This document shows, one piece after another, positions 3,898 to 6,372 of a DNA stretch of 6,372 bases. A program made the position numbers and the translations under genes. Below the pieces are notes generated by a model that saw only the letters and a program-made list of their open reading frames with translations, did not search any database and had not been told where the DNA came from. The DNA comes from Fidelibacterota bacterium (lineage in GTDB: Bacteria > Fidelibacterota > UBA2242 > JAFGTP01): the NCBI GenBank assembly GCA_021734005.1, contig JAIPJV010000124.1:1-6372 (forward strand), written 5' to 3'. The number at the start of each line of letters is the position of its first letter. Within the stretch, counting starts at the first letter, position 1.

Positions 3898-6330
3898 ATG
3901 GATAAAAAATACGTTGACATAGCTTTCCCACGGCCATTCTGGAGAAATTACACTTATAAAATTCCCGGTTTTATTGAAACGCCACTCCAAATTGGACAGA
4001 GGATAGTTGTACCATTACGGGGTAAAGAAACAATTGGATTTGTAGCCGGGCTGAAAGATGAAAAACCGGAGGGCGTGAAGCTCAAACCGGTTTACGAAGT
4101 CATCGACACGGAGCCAATTTTCCCCTCCGAACTTTTAAATTTTCTCAAAGTTGTTGCCCAATATTATATAACACCTCTGGGAAAAATACTCAAATCTACA
4201 ATTCCTAAAGAGTATCGGATCAAACGCTCCCGGGAGCTGGTAATCGGCGATTCTCAAGAAAAGCCTGACAAATATGAAGACATTTTCGAGAGAATTCAAA
4301 AAAGATCAAGCCTTCGCTACCAGACCTTAAGGAAAGATTTTGATAGAAAATACCTGGTAAAAGGGCTGGATTATTTAAAACGAAAAAATCATTTACAGGA
4401 AAAAGTTCATTTCAAAGAGAAGCAAACCCGGAACATTACCAAAAGAACCATAAAATTATCAGAAAAATATCAGGAAGACGGCCTCGCTAATGTACCCAAA
4501 AATGCTCCGCAACAGCGACGGATTATAAAATTTTTGGAAGACAAGGAGTCAATTAAAGAGGATCAAATCAATGATTTCTCAGCCTACTCAATTGACAGCC
4601 TGCATGAAAAAGGATTAATTGAAATTGAGGTTGAAGATGTTACTATCGACCGTATGTGGCATGGATTGCAGGAAAGAGAAAAGCAGGTCACCCTCAATGA
4701 TGAACAGCAAGCAGTTTTTGATGCAGTTAGCCCACATATTAATGATGGTAATTTCGAGTCCTTTCTTCTACACGGCGTGACCGGCAGTGGAAAAACCGAA
4801 GTCTATATTAAATTAATCAAAGAAGCCCGGCAGGCCGAAAAAAGCGCCCTTGTTCTAGTACCTGAGATCACGCTCACAACTCATCTGGCCTCCCGCTTCA
4901 AAGGTGCTTTTGGCGATGAGATTGCAATCTGGCATAGTAACCTTAAGCAAAGTTACCGCTCTAAAATATGGAGAATGATACTGAATGATGAAATATCAAT
5001 TGTAATTGGTGCCCGCAGCGCTTTATTCCTGCCGTTGCAGGAGTTAGGTCTGATAATCCTTGATGAAGAGCACGACTCTTCCTTCAAGCAAAATGGTACA
5101 GCCCCCCGCTACCACGCTCGCGACGCAGCTTTGATCAGAGGTTTGAAAAGCCAGGCTCCTGTTCTCCTCGGCTCGGCCACCCCCAGCATTGAAAGCCATT
5201 ATAATGCGGCTACCAATAAATTTAATTTGCTGGAAATGAAAAAACGCTTTTCCACAGCCAAACGCCCCCGTATGCATATTGTTGATCTGAAAAAATCCTG
5301 GAAATCAGGTAAAAAACCAAATAACCTGTATTCTAATCTTATGCTGGAAAAAATTCAGGAGAAGACTGAAAAAGGCGAACAGGTTTTGCTCCTGCAAAAT
5401 CGACGCGGCTATTCTAACTTTTTACTGTGTTCGAATTGCAGCTGGACGCCGCGCTGTCGGAATTGTGATGTAACCCTTACCTATCACAAAACCAATAAAA
5501 AACTGGTCTGTCACTATTGCAATTATTCTCAAAGCATTCCTAAACAGTGTCCCGAGTGTGGAGGCGAAGATTTTATCCTGCCCGGCTTTGGTACTCAAAA
5601 AGCAGAAACTATGCTGGAAAAAATTCTTCCTGATATCTCTATCGCTCGTATGGATGCTGATACCACTCGTAAAAAAGGTACCCTAAAAAAATTGCTAAAC
5701 AGTTTTGATCGCAAAGAAATTGATGTGTTGATTGGCACTCAGATGATAGCCAAAGGCCTTGATTTTCACAATGTAACTCTGGTCGGTGTACTCAATGCTG
5801 ATATTGGACTTTCTTTGCCCGATTTTCGTTCCCGGGAACGGGTTTTTCAGCTGCTCCATCAGGTTGCCGGTCGGGTCGGTCGCGGCGATAAAAGAGGCGA
5901 AGTTGTTATCCAGACCTTTCAGCCCGATGATTTTACAATTAAATGCGCAATTACAGGCGACATTGATACTTTTAAAAATAGAGAGTATAGCGAACGCAAT
6001 GAAACCGGCTATCCCCCTTTTAGTAGAATGGCCTCAATTGTATTTTCAGGATTAAAAGAGGGTGAGATTAAAAAGACAGCCTGGGCTACTGTTCGATTTT
6101 TGAAAAAATATCGCCGGGGGATTGAAATTCTCGGCCCTACTCAGGCTCCCATAGGCAAGATAAAAAATCGCTATCGCTATATGGCAATTCTCAAATCACG
6201 CAAAGATCGCGATGAAAACGGAGCAAAATTACGGGCCCTGCTCAAAAGCTTTATCCATTCTCAAAAATATAGAGAATTAACCAGAAAAGTAAAGATCACC
6301 ATCGATGTCGATCCTATTGACCTCCTTTAA
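3898..6330 (+). CDS. priA: primosomal protein N', replication-restart helicase PriA
   Basis: PriA is a superfamily 2 DNA helicase that recognises stalled or collapsed forks and D-loops and starts reloading of the replicative helicase. Read from ATG 3898 it has 810 residues. Segments in order: a 3'-DNA-binding domain starting YVDIAFPRPFWRNYTYKIP; a long winged-helix region (about 110-250); Walker A GVTGSGKT (293-300); DEEH box (389-392) with DEEHDSSFKQ and RYHARDAA; SATPS (426-430); eight zinc cysteines (511, 514, 520, 523, 538, 541, 551, 554); GTQMIAKGLDF (613-623); QVAGRVGRG (655-663); and a C-terminal domain with NETGYPPFSRMAS. An in-frame ATG at 3865 would add 11 residues. I chose 3898 because family proteins begin close to this point, though neither start has an ideally spaced Shine-Dalgarno (AAGGTGAT at 3878-3885 is 12 bases from 3898). 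The gene is complete. Confidence 0.97.
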   Translation: MDKKYVDIAFPRPFWRNYTYKIPGFIETPLQIGQRIVVPLRGKETIGFVAGLKDEKPEGVKLKPVYEVIDTEPIFPSELLNFLKVVAQYYITPLGKILKSTIPKEYRIKRSRELVIGDSQEKPDKYEDIFERIQKRSSLRYQTLRKDFDRKYLVKGLDYLKRKNHLQEKVHFKEKQTRNITKRTIKLSEKYQEDGLANVPKNAPQQRRIIKFLEDKESIKEDQINDFSAYSIDSLHEKGLIEIEVEDVTIDRMWHGLQEREKQVTLNDEQQAVFDAVSPHINDGNFESFLLHGVTGSGKTEVYIKLIKEARQAEKSALVLVPEITLTTHLASRFKGAFGDEIAIWHSNLKQSYRSKIWRMILNDEISIVIGARSALFLPLQELGLIILDEEHDSSFKQNGTAPRYHARDAALIRGLKSQAPVLLGSATPSIESHYNAATNKFNLLEMKKRFSTAKRPRMHIVDLKKSWKSGKKPNNLYSNLMLEKIQEKTEKGEQVLLLQNRRGYSNFLLCSNCSWTPRCRNCDVTLTYHKTNKKLVCHYCNYSQSIPKQCPECGGEDFILPGFGTQKAETMLEKILPDISIARMDADTTRKKGTLKKLLNSFDRKEIDVLIGTQMIAKGLDFHNVTLVGVLNADIGLSLPDFRSRERVFQLLHQVAGRVGRGDKRGEVVIQTFQPDDFTIKCAITGDIDTFKNREYSERNETGYPPFSRMASIVFSGLKEGEIKKTAWATVRFLKKYRRGIEILGPTQAPIGKIKNRYRYMAILKSRKDRDENGAKLRALLKSFIHSQKYRELTRKVKITIDVDPIDLL

Positions 6331-6372
6331 ATAAATTTGCTATTTAACTTTTTAGAAAAAATAATATAAATT

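Noticed and set aside
5786..6055. Plus-strand open frame inside the priA helicase C-terminal region
   Set aside because: It overlaps conserved priA motifs (GRVGRG, NETGYPPF) in another frame and has no independent support.
6331..6372. Possible terminator after priA (TTTTTAGAAAAA near 6350)
   Set aside because: The arms contain no G-C pairs and the loop is too short. It is AT-rich spacer with no supportable stem.

Overview
The window is an ordinary, well-packed housekeeping region of a bacterial chromosome, AT-rich by eye. Every gene reads on the + strand, and there is no sign of mobile DNA, CRISPR, phage or defence genes. The order is tRNA-Gln(UUG) - prs - rplY(ctc) - pth - rpsF - rpsR - rplI - terminator - priA. 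I did not find a previously undescribed system. What merits a second look is variation inside known families and a few non-coding structures.

Bases 1-259 hold the tRNA, with an encoded CCA end, and a 139-base leader in front of prs containing one plausible hairpin. Bases 260-3616 are six genes separated by only 15-31 bases, most with clear Shine-Dalgarno sequences, so they probably form one transcript. Their products make PRPP for nucleotides (Prs), supply ribosomal proteins (L25, S6, S18, L9) and recycle peptidyl-tRNA (Pth): a nucleotide-supply and translation operon. A 281-base gap (3617-3897) carries two small palindromes, a strong intrinsic terminator and a weak candidate promoter. It separates the operon from priA, the replication-restart helicase, which ends 42 bases before the window does. 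Those last 42 bases are AT-rich and show nothing I can name.

Organism: the tRNA-Gln/prs/rplY/pth/rpsF/rpsR/rplI arrangement is, from memory, typical of Deltaproteobacteria and several candidate phyla. The Prs loop reads YARQDRKDQPRVPI, one residue shorter than the E. coli form and resembling the Bacteroidetes type. Strong Shine-Dalgarno use argues against Bacteroidetes proper. My best guess is an uncultured or little-studied Gram-negative lineage in or near the FCB group (Zixibacteria-, Marinimicrobia- or Cloacimonadota-like). This is an inference of low confidence that a phylogenetic tree would settle.
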